From: Bacteroides sp.
Lineage (GTDB): Bacteria; Bacteroidota; Bacteroidia; Bacteroidales; Muribaculaceae
Length of the DNA: 61,363 nt
Direction: 5' to 3'
NCBI GenBank assembly: GCA_014802045.1
Contig: JAAVDA010000002.1
Location: forward strand, 1 to 61,363
Notes under the pieces: model-generated
Told to the model about the DNA's origin: nothing
Seen by the model: only the letters and a program-made list of their open reading frames with translations
The model's database searches: none
Part shown: piece by piece, positions 44,166 to 54,032 of the stretch
Layout: every line of letters begins with the position of its first letter
Numbering within the stretch: position 1 is the first letter of the stretch
Program-made: the position numbers and the translations under genes

Positions 44166-45719
44166 ATGGAACATAATCAACCGAAATACACCGCTCGTCA
44201 GCAGCGACCCTCAGTCCCCGACTTCGGCGGCCGCATTCCTCCGCGCGACAAAGAGCTTGAAGAAGCCGTCTTGGGCGCCCTTATGCTTGAAAAAGATGCC
44301 TATACTGCCGTTTGCGACATCCTCAAGCCCGAATGTTTCTACGAACCCTCCAATCGGATGGTCTATGAGGCGGTGCAGCATCTTGGCGCGGCTCAGAAAC
44401 CCATCGATATGCTCACCGTCACCGAACAGCTCCGTCTTGACGGCAATCTTGAGGCTGTCGGTGGCCCCGTATTCGTGTCTGAGCTCACATCGAGAGTGCT
44501 CTCCGGAGCTAATGTGGAGTTTCATGCCCGCATCGTGGCTCAGAAATATCTTGCCCGCGAGCTCATCTCGTTTGCCACCGAAATAGAGAAAAAAGCATTC
44601 GACGAGAGCAACGATGTCGACGATCTTCTCCAGGAAGCCGAAGGGCGTCTCTTCGAAATCACCCAGCGCAATGTAAAGAAAGATGTCACCCAGATAGACC
44701 CCGTCATAGGCCAGGCAATAACCCAGATTCAAGCCTCGGCCAACCGCACCTCTGGCCTCAGCGGACTCGAAAGCGGATTCCATGAGCTCGACAAACTCAC
44801 CTCCGGATGGCAGAATTCAGACCTTATTATTATAGCTGCCCGTCCGGCCATGGGCAAAACGGCGTTTGTGCTCTCCATGGCCAAGAATATGGCCGTCAAC
44901 TATGGCACACCGGTGGCGATCTTCTCCCTTGAGATGTCCAACCTTCAGCTCGTGAACCGTCTTATTAGTAATGTGTGTGAGCTCGGAGGCGAAAAAATCA
45001 AGAGCGGCCAGCTAAGTTCAATGGAATGGGATCAGCTCATGGCACGTGTCAAGAATCTTTATGGAGCGAGTCTGTTTATCGACGACACCCCTTCGCTCTC
45101 CATCTTCGAGCTCCGCACCAAAGCTCGCCGTCTTGTCAGAGAGCATCAGGTGCGCTTCATTATCATAGACTATCTTCAGCTCATGAACGCTTCCGGCATG
45201 CGCTTCGGCAGCCGAGAGCAGGAGGTCAGCATGATATCCCGCTCGCTCAAGCAGCTTGCCAAGGAGCTCGAAATTCCTATTGTGGCTCTCTCGCAGCTCA
45301 ACCGTAGCGTGGAGAGCCGTGGCGACTCAAAAGACGGCAAGCGTCCGCAGCTCTCCGACCTCCGTGAGAGTGGAGCCATAGAGCAGGATGCCGATATCGT
45401 CTGTTTCATCCATCGTCCCGAATACTATCTGCGCAGCGACCATGATGCCGAGGGCAACGACATCAGAGGCCTCGCGGAGTTTATCGTGGCCAAGCACCGT
45501 AGCGGTCGTGTAGACGACGTGAAGATGCGCTTCCGCAAGGAATTTGCCCGCTTTGAAAACTGGGAGGAGACTCCCGGCCTCACAGTCACCTCTGTAGGCT
45601 CCGTGCTCAATGGTGGCGGCTCCGGCTCCGGTTTCGGCGCGGCCTCATCCACTCCCTTTAGCGGTGGTTCTGTCACGATTCTGCCCGAATCTCCGGCCGA
45701 CGAGCCTGTGCCGTTCTGA
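44166..45719 (+). CDS. dnaB: replicative DNA helicase DnaB
   Basis: A 517-residue hexameric helicase: N-terminal domain about 20-130 (LEEAVLGALMLEKDAY), linker, then a RecA-type ATPase with IIAARPAMGKTAFVLSMA (Walker A) and IIIDYLQLM (Walker B), and SQLNRSVESR (arginine region). The C-terminal tail is Gly/Ser-rich. No intein is present. Fully typical. Confidence 0.98.
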   Translation: MEHNQPKYTARQQRPSVPDFGGRIPPRDKELEEAVLGALMLEKDAYTAVCDILKPECFYEPSNRMVYEAVQHLGAAQKPIDMLTVTEQLRLDGNLEAVGGPVFVSELTSRVLSGANVEFHARIVAQKYLARELISFATEIEKKAFDESNDVDDLLQEAEGRLFEITQRNVKKDVTQIDPVIGQAITQIQASANRTSGLSGLESGFHELDKLTSGWQNSDLIIIAARPAMGKTAFVLSMAKNMAVNYGTPVAIFSLEMSNLQLVNRLISNVCELGGEKIKSGQLSSMEWDQLMARVKNLYGASLFIDDTPSLSIFELRTKARRLVREHQVRFIIIDYLQLMNASGMRFGSREQEVSMISRSLKQLAKELEIPIVALSQLNRSVESRGDSKDGKRPQLSDLRESGAIEQDADIVCFIHRPEYYLRSDHDAEGNDIRGLAEFIVAKHRSGRVDDVKMRFRKEFARFENWEETPGLTVTSVGSVLNGGGSGSGFGAASSTPFSGGSVTILPESPADEPVPF

Positions 45720-45871
45720 TATTTAGAACCGCTACAGTCGAATCGGCATTATGTAGGGTGTGATTTTTTTGAAAAAAAAAGCTCCACACGCAAAACCATT
45801 TTTGAAGGGATGTTGTTAGATGAGTAAAAGCAAACAAAACCCAACAATACAACCCAACAAAAAACCAACTT

Positions 45872-46930
45872 ATGAAAAAAGTACTACTTATGATCGCTAT
45901 CGCGCTCGGATGCACGACAGCTTTCGCCCAGAACGTTGACAAGAACGAAGCCAAGCAGCTCAAGGCTTTCCTTTCTCAGACTGCTGAAAACGGAATCACC
46001 AATGCTCAGGCTCTCAAAGTAACAAATCTTAATGCCCTCACCGGCATCGAAGGTGTCACAGTAGCCGGCGGTCATGTCACAGCCATCGAATGGAAAGATA
46101 AGCACCTCGCAGGGGCTCTTGACCTCTCAGGCTTCACCGCCCTCACCAAGGTCGACGTTTCACGCAACAAAATCACCTCTCTCACCGTTGCCAACGACCC
46201 CGTGCTTGCCGAAGTCAATGCATCGCGCAATCTCCTCACAAGCGTAGACTTCACCGGTTGTCCTGCTCTCACAAAGGTCACCATCTACAAGAACCGTCTT
46301 TCTGAAATCAACCTCGAAAACGTTCCTGCTCTTAAGAACCTCAACGTCAGCAACAACCACTTCGCCGAGCTCAATGTGCAGGGAACCACTTCGCTCGAAA
46401 CCCTCAACTGTCAGGGCAACCTTCTCGAAGCTCTCAACGTGAGCGGTTGCACCAACCTCAAAAACCTCTACTGCGGTTACAACAAGCTCACCTCTCTCAA
46501 CCTCTCCGGAGTTGAAAACCTCACCAACCTCAATGTCGACGACAATGAGATTTCCACAATGATTGTTTCAGGTCTCCCCTCGATCAGCACTCTCATCTGC
46601 TCAGACAACAACATGGTTACACTCGGCGTCCGCGACTGTAAGAACCTTCTCGACCTCGTTTGCTCTTACAACGACCTCACCACTCTCGATGTAAGCAACT
46701 GCCCCAACCTCCTCTTCGTTGACTGCTCTTACAACGACCTCACTTCACTCGACCTCTCCAACCAGACTTTCCTCCAGCGTCTGCTCTGCAACAACAACCA
46801 GCTCAACACTCTGGATGTATCGTTTGACCAGGCTCTTGTCTACATCAACTGCCGCTTCAACCAGATCACTGACTTCCGCACAGTATCTACCCCCAACCTT
46901 CGCATGGTTGCTTGCCAGTGGAACTACTAA
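45872..46930 (+). CDS. secreted leucine-rich-repeat protein with a cysteine ladder (internalin-J-like)
   Basis: A 352-residue protein with a Sec signal peptide (KKVLLMIAIALGCTTAFA, cleavage about residue 19-20). The rest is almost entirely 21-23-residue leucine-rich repeats from about residue 60 to the end. The last eight repeats carry Cys at the same position (LETLNCQGN, LKNLYCGYN, ISTLICSDN, LLDLVCSYN and so on), as in the cysteine ladder of Listeria InlJ. There is no C-terminal anchor or type IX sorting domain. It probably acts outside the inner membrane; binding partner unknown. Codons are strikingly uniform (ctc, aac), which may mean high expression. Confidence 0.9.
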   Translation: MKKVLLMIAIALGCTTAFAQNVDKNEAKQLKAFLSQTAENGITNAQALKVTNLNALTGIEGVTVAGGHVTAIEWKDKHLAGALDLSGFTALTKVDVSRNKITSLTVANDPVLAEVNASRNLLTSVDFTGCPALTKVTIYKNRLSEINLENVPALKNLNVSNNHFAELNVQGTTSLETLNCQGNLLEALNVSGCTNLKNLYCGYNKLTSLNLSGVENLTNLNVDDNEISTMIVSGLPSISTLICSDNNMVTLGVRDCKNLLDLVCSYNDLTTLDVSNCPNLLFVDCSYNDLTSLDLSNQTFLQRLLCNNNQLNTLDVSFDQALVYINCRFNQITDFRTVSTPNLRMVACQWNY

Positions 46931-46960
46931 TCCCAAGGCTTACACATAACGACACATAAG

Positions 46961-46998
46961 GCGGGGCGCCACGGTCTGAAATGACCACGGCGCCCCGT
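46961..46998 (+). terminator. hairpin after the leucine-rich-repeat gene
   Basis: CGGGGCGCC and GGCGCCCCG, extended by GGTC/GACC across a 2-nt internal loop, form a very GC-rich stem 30 nt past the stop. No U-run follows. Confidence 0.65.
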
Positions 46999-47074
46999 CT
47001 GCTGTTAGACACCCCTCTCTCCTCTCTCTTCAGATAGTTGCGCGGAAATAGTGTGCTGATTCAAATTTGTTTCG

Positions 47075-47082
47075 TATCTTTG
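47075..47082 (+). promoter_or_regulatory. -7 box (TATCTTTG) directly before the porin start
   Basis: TAnnTTTG match ending 5 nt before the ATG at 47088, so transcription would start near or at the start codon. Confidence 0.6.
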
Positions 47083-47087
47083 CGCCT

Positions 47088-49067
47088 ATGTTTAAGCGCA
47101 TCATATATCTGGCAGCCCTTTTATTGGCTTTTGGAGGCGTGGCAAGCTCGGCTAAAGACCCCGTCATAGCACCCTCGCGTGCATGGACTATGCTTCCGCC
47201 TCTCGGACTCCATCAACAGTCCACTATAGACACCGCCTTAATCAATCTCTCTCAGCGTGCTGTCCCCTCAGAAGTGAGCATGGCTTATGCCACCACCGGC
47301 AATCTCGGAGCCGAGGGACTCAATATGATTCTCTTTGACCGTAAGCCCGCAGGGGCATTTTTCTTCCGTGATGCTGTGAGCCACTGGCTGCCGGTTCAGG
47401 GAAACCACACCTTCTACAACACCCGTATACCGATGACTCTCGTCAACTACGGAGCAGGTGGTGGCCGCGACAACGGTCAAGACCGTATCACAGTCGACTT
47501 CTCAGGCAATGCTTCCCCAATACTTCAGATCGGTGCCAACCTCGACTATCTCTACTCCAAGGGCAGCTATGCCAATCAGGCCGCTAAAGACCTCGCATGG
47601 GGCCTCTCATCCTCTTATATGGGCGACCGCTACGAAATGCAGACCTTCTACAACCACTACAATATTGTGGTGAAAGAAAACGGAGGTATCACCGACGATA
47701 TGTATATCACCGACCCTGAGGTGCTTCAGGGTGGTTCGGCCTCAATCAATCCAAAGTCCATACCCACACGTCTCACCGGTGCCCATTCACGCATCCGTGG
47801 CGAGGAATTTTTTGTAAATTCCCGCTACAAGGTCGGCTATTGGCATGAGACCCCTCCCGACCCTGAGGTGCCAGACGACACTGTGCCACATCGCACCTAT
47901 ATCCCTGTGTCGAGTTTCATCTGGACCCTCGACTTCAACCGTGCCCGCCACGTGTTCGACAACCGGACCCCTGTCAACGATTTCTGGGAAAACACATATT
48001 TCACCGACAATGGCACTCACGACGCCACATCCTACTGGTCGCTGAGCAACACTTTCGGTATCTCACTTCTCGAAGGTTTCCATAAATATGCCAAAGCCGG
48101 ACTCGCAGCATATATCACCCACGAACTCCGTCGCTTTGACCAGACTCCGGACACCCTCGACTTTTCCGGAGGATTGCCCGAAAATCTTACCCCCTACCCC
48201 TACGACACCCGTTTAGCATCGCGCGCCACCGAAAATCATCTCTTTGTCGGCGGCCAGCTCACCAAGCAGCAGGGACGTCTGTTGCGCTATGATGTCACAG
48301 GACGTTTCGGACTCATCGGTCCCTCAGCGGCCGATTTCCGCATCGATGGCAATATCTCCACTCTATTCCGCCTTTTGTCAGACACTGTGCGTGTCACAGC
48401 CTACGGCCACATCTCTAATGAAGCTGCACCCTATCTCCTTAACCACTATGTGTCAAACCATTTTATCTGGGACAACGATTTTGGCAAGACCCGCCGCGTG
48501 AAGTTCGGAGGCCATGTCACTCTTCCATTCTCGGGCACATATATCAATGTTGGTGTTGAGAATATCCAGAATCTCATCTACTTCAATTCTCGTGCTCTCC
48601 CTCAGCAGCACGACGGGAATATTCAGGTGTTCAGCGCCTCCCTTCATCAGAATTTCAGAGTGGGCATCCTCAACTGGCAAAACCGTGTCACCTATCAGAC
48701 CACTACTGCTTCGGCCGCAGTGCTTCCTGCTCCGAAGCTCGCCGTATATTCCAATCTCTTCTTGCTGTTCAAGGTAGCCAAGGTGCTCGATGTGCAGTTT
48801 GGTGTAGACTGCGATTACTACACTCGCTATAAAGCTCCATCGTTCCAGCCCGCCACCATGTCATTCTATAATGCCGAAGAAGCCGAGATAGGCAACTATC
48901 CCTTTATGAATGTCTATGTCAATATGAAGCTACAGAAAGCTCGCTTCTATGTGCTGTTTTCCCATGTCAATCAGGGTCTCACCGGCCACAACTATTTCGC
49001 CCTTCCTCACTACCCCCTCAATCCCCGTCGCTTCCAGATTGGAGTGTCGGTTGACTTTGCCAACTGA
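47088..49067 (+). CDS. putative outer-membrane porin (Bacteroidales putative porin family)
   Basis: From the ATG at 47088 it is 659 residues. A signal peptide (FKRIIYLAALLLAFGGVASS) is followed by many alternating amphipathic strands with aromatic girdle residues, and a C-terminal RFQIGVSVDFAN strand, the pattern of an outer-membrane beta-barrel. I recognise it as the Bacteroidales putative-porin family; pore function is assumed. The in-frame ATG at 47067 lies upstream of the -7 box and is rejected. The stop overlaps the next ATG by one base. Confidence 0.85.
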   Translation: MFKRIIYLAALLLAFGGVASSAKDPVIAPSRAWTMLPPLGLHQQSTIDTALINLSQRAVPSEVSMAYATTGNLGAEGLNMILFDRKPAGAFFFRDAVSHWLPVQGNHTFYNTRIPMTLVNYGAGGGRDNGQDRITVDFSGNASPILQIGANLDYLYSKGSYANQAAKDLAWGLSSSYMGDRYEMQTFYNHYNIVVKENGGITDDMYITDPEVLQGGSASINPKSIPTRLTGAHSRIRGEEFFVNSRYKVGYWHETPPDPEVPDDTVPHRTYIPVSSFIWTLDFNRARHVFDNRTPVNDFWENTYFTDNGTHDATSYWSLSNTFGISLLEGFHKYAKAGLAAYITHELRRFDQTPDTLDFSGGLPENLTPYPYDTRLASRATENHLFVGGQLTKQQGRLLRYDVTGRFGLIGPSAADFRIDGNISTLFRLLSDTVRVTAYGHISNEAAPYLLNHYVSNHFIWDNDFGKTRRVKFGGHVTLPFSGTYINVGVENIQNLIYFNSRALPQQHDGNIQVFSASLHQNFRVGILNWQNRVTYQTTTASAAVLPAPKLAVYSNLFLLFKVAKVLDVQFGVDCDYYTRYKAPSFQPATMSFYNAEEAEIGNYPFMNVYVNMKLQKARFYVLFSHVNQGLTGHNYFALPHYPLNPRRFQIGVSVDFAN

Positions 49068-49903
49068 TGAAACCCCTTGCCCCTCGTCCTCGCTCCCGGT
49101 TTGCGGTGCTCACCCTTGCCCTGATTTCCTCCATAGCCCTCATGGCGGCTATGCGCACATGCAGCGCCCGTCGTGAAGGTCCTCCGGGACCGCGCCCGTC
49201 AGGAGGCGACACTGTCGATGTGGCTATTGAATATGGCCCTATGTCGCTCTATCGTTACTCAGACACTCTCGGCGGATTCTCTTACGATTTTCTCCGCATG
49301 GTGGCCCGGAGTGCCGGAATCCCGCTCAAATTCCATCCCGTCACCGTGGCAGGGCAGGGAGAAGAAGGGCTTGCCTCCGGAATCTATGATCTTGTGGTGG
49401 CCGCCCTTCCGGCCACATCTTCGGCCGATTCAGCCACCGCGGCCTTCACCGCTCCTGTCTATCTTGACCGGCAGGTGCTCGTGCAGCGCCGCGATTCCGC
49501 CGGTAATGTCGATATCACATCGCAGCTTCAGCTCGCCGGTCGCGAGGTATGGGTCATGGCCGGAACCGCTATTGCCGACCGCCTCCGCAACCTCTCCTCA
49601 GAGATTGGCGACACTATCTATATCGTCGAAGATCCCTCCTACGGCTCCGAGCAGCTTATCATCATGACCGCTACCGGCGACATTCCATGCGCGGTTGTCA
49701 CCGAGGCTACCGCCCGGGCTCTTCTTGCCGATTATCCTCAGCTTGATATCTCAACGGCCGTATCATTCAATCAGTTTCAGGCATGGAAACTCCGCCGCGA
49801 TGATGCGCAACTCCGCGCAAAGCTCGACACCGCTATAATTCGTCTGCGCTCCACCCCTGCCTATACAGATCTCCGCAACCGCTACGCCCCCGCCCATCAT
49901 TGA
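49067..49903 (+). CDS. transporter substrate-binding domain protein (SBP type 3-like, MltF-N-like)
   Basis: The product is 278 residues. One N-terminal hydrophobic segment (about 10-25, AVLTLALISSIALMAAM) exports or anchors the protein. A bilobed solute-binding domain follows (VDVAIEYGPMSLYRY, GGFSYDFLRMVARSAG, EVWVMAGTAIADRL, YGSEQLIIMTATGD). No ABC permease or ATPase gene is adjacent. Such solitary domains resemble the N-terminal half of MltF, but no lytic transglycosylase domain is attached. It is coupled to the porin gene by TGATG. Confidence 0.82.
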   Translation: MKPLAPRPRSRFAVLTLALISSIALMAAMRTCSARREGPPGPRPSGGDTVDVAIEYGPMSLYRYSDTLGGFSYDFLRMVARSAGIPLKFHPVTVAGQGEEGLASGIYDLVVAALPATSSADSATAAFTAPVYLDRQVLVQRRDSAGNVDITSQLQLAGREVWVMAGTAIADRLRNLSSEIGDTIYIVEDPSYGSEQLIIMTATGDIPCAVVTEATARALLADYPQLDISTAVSFNQFQAWKLRRDDAQLRAKLDTAIIRLRSTPAYTDLRNRYAPAHH

Positions 49904-49971
49904 GTCTCCCCGGGCCCATCGGTTGTAGATACGCTTCAAAGCAGCCTCCTCCTCATGATCGTTTTCCGGAC

Positions 49972-51030
49972 GTCAGCAAGCGTCCCCATAAAGCCATCGG
50001 CCGGAGGCCGACCAGCTCGTTAACCCCCGACATTTTGTCGGGGGACGGCAAGAGCGAGCCTCTAATAATCAACCCCGGAGGAGTTGAACAACATGTCGTG
50101 CCGGTAGCCGCTACCACCATATACTCCGACTCACTCCGGAGGTCGTGGGAGAGATGTTATACTATCCCCCACACCACATATGCTGACAAGATTCATCCCA
50201 TCAAGACCATCTGGCGCGGACTCCGGCAATCGTCCCCCATCATGTAAATCGGCCGGAGGCCGGCAAGTGTCCCCCATCATGCCTATCTATCGGAGGCCGG
50301 CAAGCGTCTCACATCAAGCCATCGGCCGGAGGCCGAACAGCTCGTTAACCCCCGACATTTTGTCGGGGGACGGCAAGAGAAGCCTCTAATAATCAACCCC
50401 AGAGGGGTTGAATAGCCATATACTTCGACTCACTCTGGGGGAAGAGATGTGATACTATCCCCCCACACCACATATGCTGACAAGATTCATCCCATCATGC
50501 CAATCGGCCGTAGGCCGGCAAGCGTCTCCCATCATGCCAATCGACCGGATGCCGGCAAGCGTCCCCATCATGTAAATCGGCCGGAGGCCGGCAAACGTCT
50601 CACATAAAGCCATCGGCCGGAGGCCGAACAGCTCGTTAACCCCCGACATTTTGTCGGGGGCAAGAGCAAGCCTCTAATAATCAACCCCGGAGGGGTTGAA
50701 CAACATGTCGTGCCGGTAGCCGCTACCACCATATACTCCGTCCCCCTCCGGGGCTCGTGGGAGAGATGTGATACTATCCCCCACACCCCATGTGCTGACA
50801 AGATTCATCCCATCAAGACCATCTGGCGCGGACGTCCGCAAGCGTCCCCCCTCATGCCTATCGGCCGGACGCCCGCAATCGTCCCCATCATGCCTATCTA
50901 TCGGCGGCCGGCAAGCGTCCCCCATCAAGCCATCGGCCGGAGGCCGAACATCTCGTTAACCCCCGACATTTTGTCGGGGGACAGCAAGAGCAATCCTCTA
51001 ATAATCAACCCCGGAGGGGTTGAACAAAAC
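49972..51030. repeat. tandem array of composite palindromic repeats (about 290-325 bp period)
   Basis: The gene-free stretch 49904-51218 is filled by four copies of a compound unit. Module A is GTTAA plus the hairpin CCCCCGACA-TTT-TGTCGGGGG, at 50020, 50344, 50634 and 50955. Module B is CTCTAATAATCAACCCCGGA followed by GGGGTTGAA. Module C is GGTCGTGGGAGAGATGTGAT and ACTATCC. Module D is two to four copies of a roughly 37-bp unit with the hairpin CGGCCGGAGGCCG and CAAGCGTCCCCCATCATG. Short ORFs across it are by-products of the repeats. Module C also occurs at 498-611. Confidence 0.9.
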
Positions 51031-51141
51031 AGAAAACCACCAGTAAAACAACATATCCGCCCTCCCATAAGCCTTTCCATATAGCAGTTCATATTCCCCG
51101 ATATTTTCCATCGCAAAAATGTGAAATTTCTCCTTGAAATA

Positions 51142-51173
51142 ATTGCATTCCAGCAAAAAAATCTCTACCTTTG
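51142..51173 (+). promoter_or_regulatory. promoter of rpsP
   Basis: ATTG (51142-51145), 20-nt spacer, TACCTTTG (51166-51173), 45 nt upstream of the rpsP start and just past the repeat array. Confidence 0.7.
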
Positions 51174-51218
51174 CACCCGCAAAGCAATACAAACCCAAAT
51201 TTTAACCGACATTTTCTA

Positions 51219-51779
51219 ATGGCAACCAAAATCAGACTGCAACGTCATGGTCGCAAGAACTATGCGTTCTATCCTATCGTTATCGCCGATAGCAGGGCAC
51301 CTCGCGATGGTAAGTTTATCGAGCGGATTGGCTCTTACAACCCCAACACCAATCCCGCAACCATAACTCTCAATTTCGAGCGGGCTTTGTATTGGGTTAA
51401 CGTCGGTGCACAGCCCACCGACACCGTGCGCAACATCCTCTCCCAGGAAGGTGTGCTCCTGATGAAGCACCTTCAGGGCGGTGTGAAGAAAGGCGCTTTC
51501 GACGAAGCCGAGGCTCAGCGTCGTTTCGATGCATGGAAGGCCAAAAAGCAGGCCGAAGTCGACGCACAGCGCACTTCTATGGCCGACAAGCGCGAGCTCG
51601 CTGCCAAGGAGCGTCTCGCCGAAGAGCAGGCCAAAAACAAAGCTAAGGCTGAAATCGTAGCAAAGAAGAAGGCCGAAATCGCCGCAGCTAAGGCTGAGGC
51701 TGAAGCTGCCGCCGCTGCTGCTGCAGCTCCCGCCGAAGAAACCGAGGCTCCCGCTGCTGAAGAGGCTGCCGCAGAGTAA
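51219..51779 (+). CDS. rpsP: 30S ribosomal protein S16 with Ala/Lys/Glu-rich C-terminal extension
   Basis: From the ATG at 51219 it is 186 residues. The S16 core is at 1-80 ([19 protein letters not shown], core [33 protein letters not shown]). Residues about 95-186 form a low-complexity helix rich in Ala, Lys and Glu, ending in an acidic Ala/Glu tail. S16 is about 80 residues in most bacteria; long Ala-rich tails are known in Bacteroidota. An in-frame start at 51171 would lie within the -7 box and is rejected. Only the repeat array lies upstream. Confidence 0.96.
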   Translation: MATKIRLQRHGRKNYAFYPIVIADSRAPRDGKFIERIGSYNPNTNPATITLNFERALYWVNVGAQPTDTVRNILSQEGVLLMKHLQGGVKKGAFDEAEAQRRFDAWKAKKQAEVDAQRTSMADKRELAAKERLAEEQAKNKAKAEIVAKKKAEIAAAKAEAEAAAAAAAAPAEETEAPAAEEAAAE

Positions 51780-51925
51780 ATCTGCCGCCGTTCAAAGGCC
51801 ACGACAAAACTACACTGATAGAAGCGACAGTCCTTATAGGGCTTGTCGCTTCTATCTTCTTAAGCCTCTCACTCGCATCTGCCAAACGCCTTCATCTTGT
51901 TCAGTTCTATCAGTATGTATTGATT

Positions 51926-53272
51926 ATGGAAACTTCATCACCTTCTGCCGGACTTGACTACGCCGAGGGAAAAATCGGTCGACTGTTTCAAAAAATGTTT
52001 TTTCCCACCCTTCTCGGACTGATATTCAATGCGCTCATCACCATTGTCGACGGTATCTTCGTGGGGCAGGGTGTTGGTCCCGAAGGAATTGCAGCGGTCA
52101 ATATCATAGCTCCGCTCTATATGGTTGTGACAGGCACGGGTCTGATGCTCGGTATCGGTTCGTCAGTTATTGCCGGCATAGCTTTGGCACAGGGTGAATC
52201 ACGGCGGGCGAGTGTCAACATGACCCAGGCCTCACTCCTGGCAGTGGCCCTTATATTTCTCCTTGTGTTGATCTTGCTTTTTTTCAGAGAGACCACTGCA
52301 CGTCTTCTCGGCAGTTCCGATGAGCTCCTTCCCGGAGCCCTCGACTATCTCACATGGTTGCTTCCGGGGCTCTTTTTCCTTGTGGTGGAGTGTATAGGCA
52401 TGATGGTTATCCGTCTTGACGGCTCACCGAAATACGCCATGTACTGTAATATCATCCCTGCGGTGATTAATATCATTCTCGACTATTACCTCGTGTTTCC
52501 CTGCGGCTTGGGGGTGAAAGGAGCTGCTATCGCCACCTCTATCAGCACAGTTATTGGAGGTCTGATGGTGATTGTCTATTTCTTTAGGTTCTCCTATGTG
52601 ATTCGCTATCTCTGGTGTCTGCGCTCTTTCTGGCGCAATATCTGGCATCAGGTGCAGATTGGATCCTCAGCATTTATCACAGAGATAGCCATGTCGGTGA
52701 TGATGCTCACAGGCAACTATATGTTCATGAAATATTATGGCGATTCGGGAGTGGCGGCTTTCAGCATAGCCTGCTATCTCTTCCCGCTCATGTTTATGAT
52801 GAGCAATGCAGTGGCTCAGTCTGCCCAGCCGATCATCAGCTACAATTATGGCGCCTCTCTCGCCCCACGTGTCAGAGCGGCTTTCCGGCTCAGTCTGAAG
52901 GTGGCGGCCTTATGTGGGCTGATAGCGTTTCTCGCCATTGCTCTCGGAGCAAAGTGGATTGTGGCGCTGTTCATATCTCCCGATTGCGAGGCAGGTAGGC
53001 TTGCTATCTATGGACTGCCCGTCTATTCGCTCTGTGCACTGTTTTTTGCGGTCAATATCTCTTTCATAGGTTTCTATCAGAGCATCGAAAAAGCTCTCCG
53101 CGCCATGATTTTCACTCTCATGCGTGGCGTTATTGTGCTTGTGCCGATGTTCTGTATTCTCCCGTCGTTATTCCCGGGTTGGGGTATCTGGGCCGCTATT
53201 CCTGTATCTGAGGCGATAACTCTTATTGTGATATGCCTCACGGCTAAACACTCCGGTTCACAAATGTTGTAG
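51926..53272 (+). CDS. MATE family efflux transporter (second copy)
   Basis: From the ATG at 51926 the product is 448 residues, with about 12 membrane segments in two halves. FFPTLLGLIFNALITIVDGIFVGQGVGPEG (core NALITIVDGIFVGQ) and SAQPIISYNYGA are the MATE landmarks. It differs clearly from the copy at 3287-4678, so it is not a recent duplicate. Substrate unknown. No promoter box is obvious in the 146 nt after rpsP. The 3' end faces YqgE with a 19-nt gap. Confidence 0.92.
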   Translation: METSSPSAGLDYAEGKIGRLFQKMFFPTLLGLIFNALITIVDGIFVGQGVGPEGIAAVNIIAPLYMVVTGTGLMLGIGSSVIAGIALAQGESRRASVNMTQASLLAVALIFLLVLILLFFRETTARLLGSSDELLPGALDYLTWLLPGLFFLVVECIGMMVIRLDGSPKYAMYCNIIPAVINIILDYYLVFPCGLGVKGAAIATSISTVIGGLMVIVYFFRFSYVIRYLWCLRSFWRNIWHQVQIGSSAFITEIAMSVMMLTGNYMFMKYYGDSGVAAFSIACYLFPLMFMMSNAVAQSAQPIISYNYGASLAPRVRAAFRLSLKVAALCGLIAFLAIALGAKWIVALFISPDCEAGRLAIYGLPVYSLCALFFAVNISFIGFYQSIEKALRAMIFTLMRGVIVLVPMFCILPSLFPGWGIWAAIPVSEAITLIVICLTAKHSGSQML

Positions 53273-53291
53273 CGCTACTCCTGCCTCCAGA

Positions 53292-53894
53292 TTAGTTGGA
53301 ATGAATGTTTTGCGGATGAAACAGCCATCCGCGGTAGGCTTCCCCCATACCCTTCACTGTCCGGTGCCAGTATGAATCATCCTCTCTGGTGAGCATCTCC
53401 TCGGCGTCCGAAAGTAGAGCCACGCCCCACACATTCGCCTCCAGCTCATCATCGAGTTGGTGGTCGCTCCATCCGCTGTAGCCCACGAAAAACCTTATCT
53501 TTCCCTCAAGCGGATAGCCGGAATTCACATAATCGGTCATCGCCTCGAAATCACCTCCGATATATAGATTCTCACCGATTTGTCTGGCGCCGGGTATGAT
53601 ATCGCCGAGTGTATGGATAAAAAACAACCGGTCCATCGACATCGGCCCACCGCAATACACCTCGATATCCTCTCTCTCCACATCTTCCATTAGCTGGTCG
53701 AGAGTGTAGTTCATCCGATGGTTGAGCACCACCCCCATGGCCTTGCCACTCTCTTCATAATCCACCAGGCATATCACCGAATGGCGGAAATTCTCATCGT
53801 GCATGAAAGGTTCGGCCACAAGCAGGCGTCCAATAGCAGGCTTGGGATGAGGAATGCTGATATTAAACAGAAGTTTGCTGAAATTCGGATTCAT
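53292..53894 (-). CDS. YqgE/AlgH family protein
   Basis: A 200-residue cytoplasmic protein of the UPF0301 family. Landmarks are GRLLVAEPFMHDENFRHSVICL (core DENFRHSVI), GVVLNHRM, VYCGGPM and FVGYSGWSDHQLDDEL (core GYSGWSDHQL). The biochemical function of the family is not known. Divergent from the iron-sulfur operon. Confidence 0.95.
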   Translation of the reverse strand: MNPNFSKLLFNISIPHPKPAIGRLLVAEPFMHDENFRHSVICLVDYEESGKAMGVVLNHRMNYTLDQLMEDVEREDIEVYCGGPMSMDRLFFIHTLGDIIPGARQIGENLYIGGDFEAMTDYVNSGYPLEGKIRFFVGYSGWSDHQLDDELEANVWGVALLSDAEEMLTREDDSYWHRTVKGMGEAYRGWLFHPQNIHSN

Positions 53895-54032
53895 AACCTA
53901 AAGTTACACATTTTTTCTCACACCGCCAAAATCCACCTTGAATATCTACCGATTTCATTTTTTCGGCTTACCATTTTTTCGTTTTTTTCATACAATTATC
54001 TCTCACGGCTTCTGACTCTTGATTTATTTGCC

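Noticed and set aside
50220-50960. Regularly spaced short repeats suggesting a CRISPR array
   Set aside because: The spacing of the D units is irregular, the sequence between them is itself repeated, and no cas gene is in the window.
49900-51198. Several ORFs of 60-124 codons on both strands (for example 49900-50247, 50710-51084, 50568-50801)
   Set aside because: They run through the tandem repeats, share repeat-derived words in several frames and have no promoter box or family pattern; they follow from the GC-rich palindromes.
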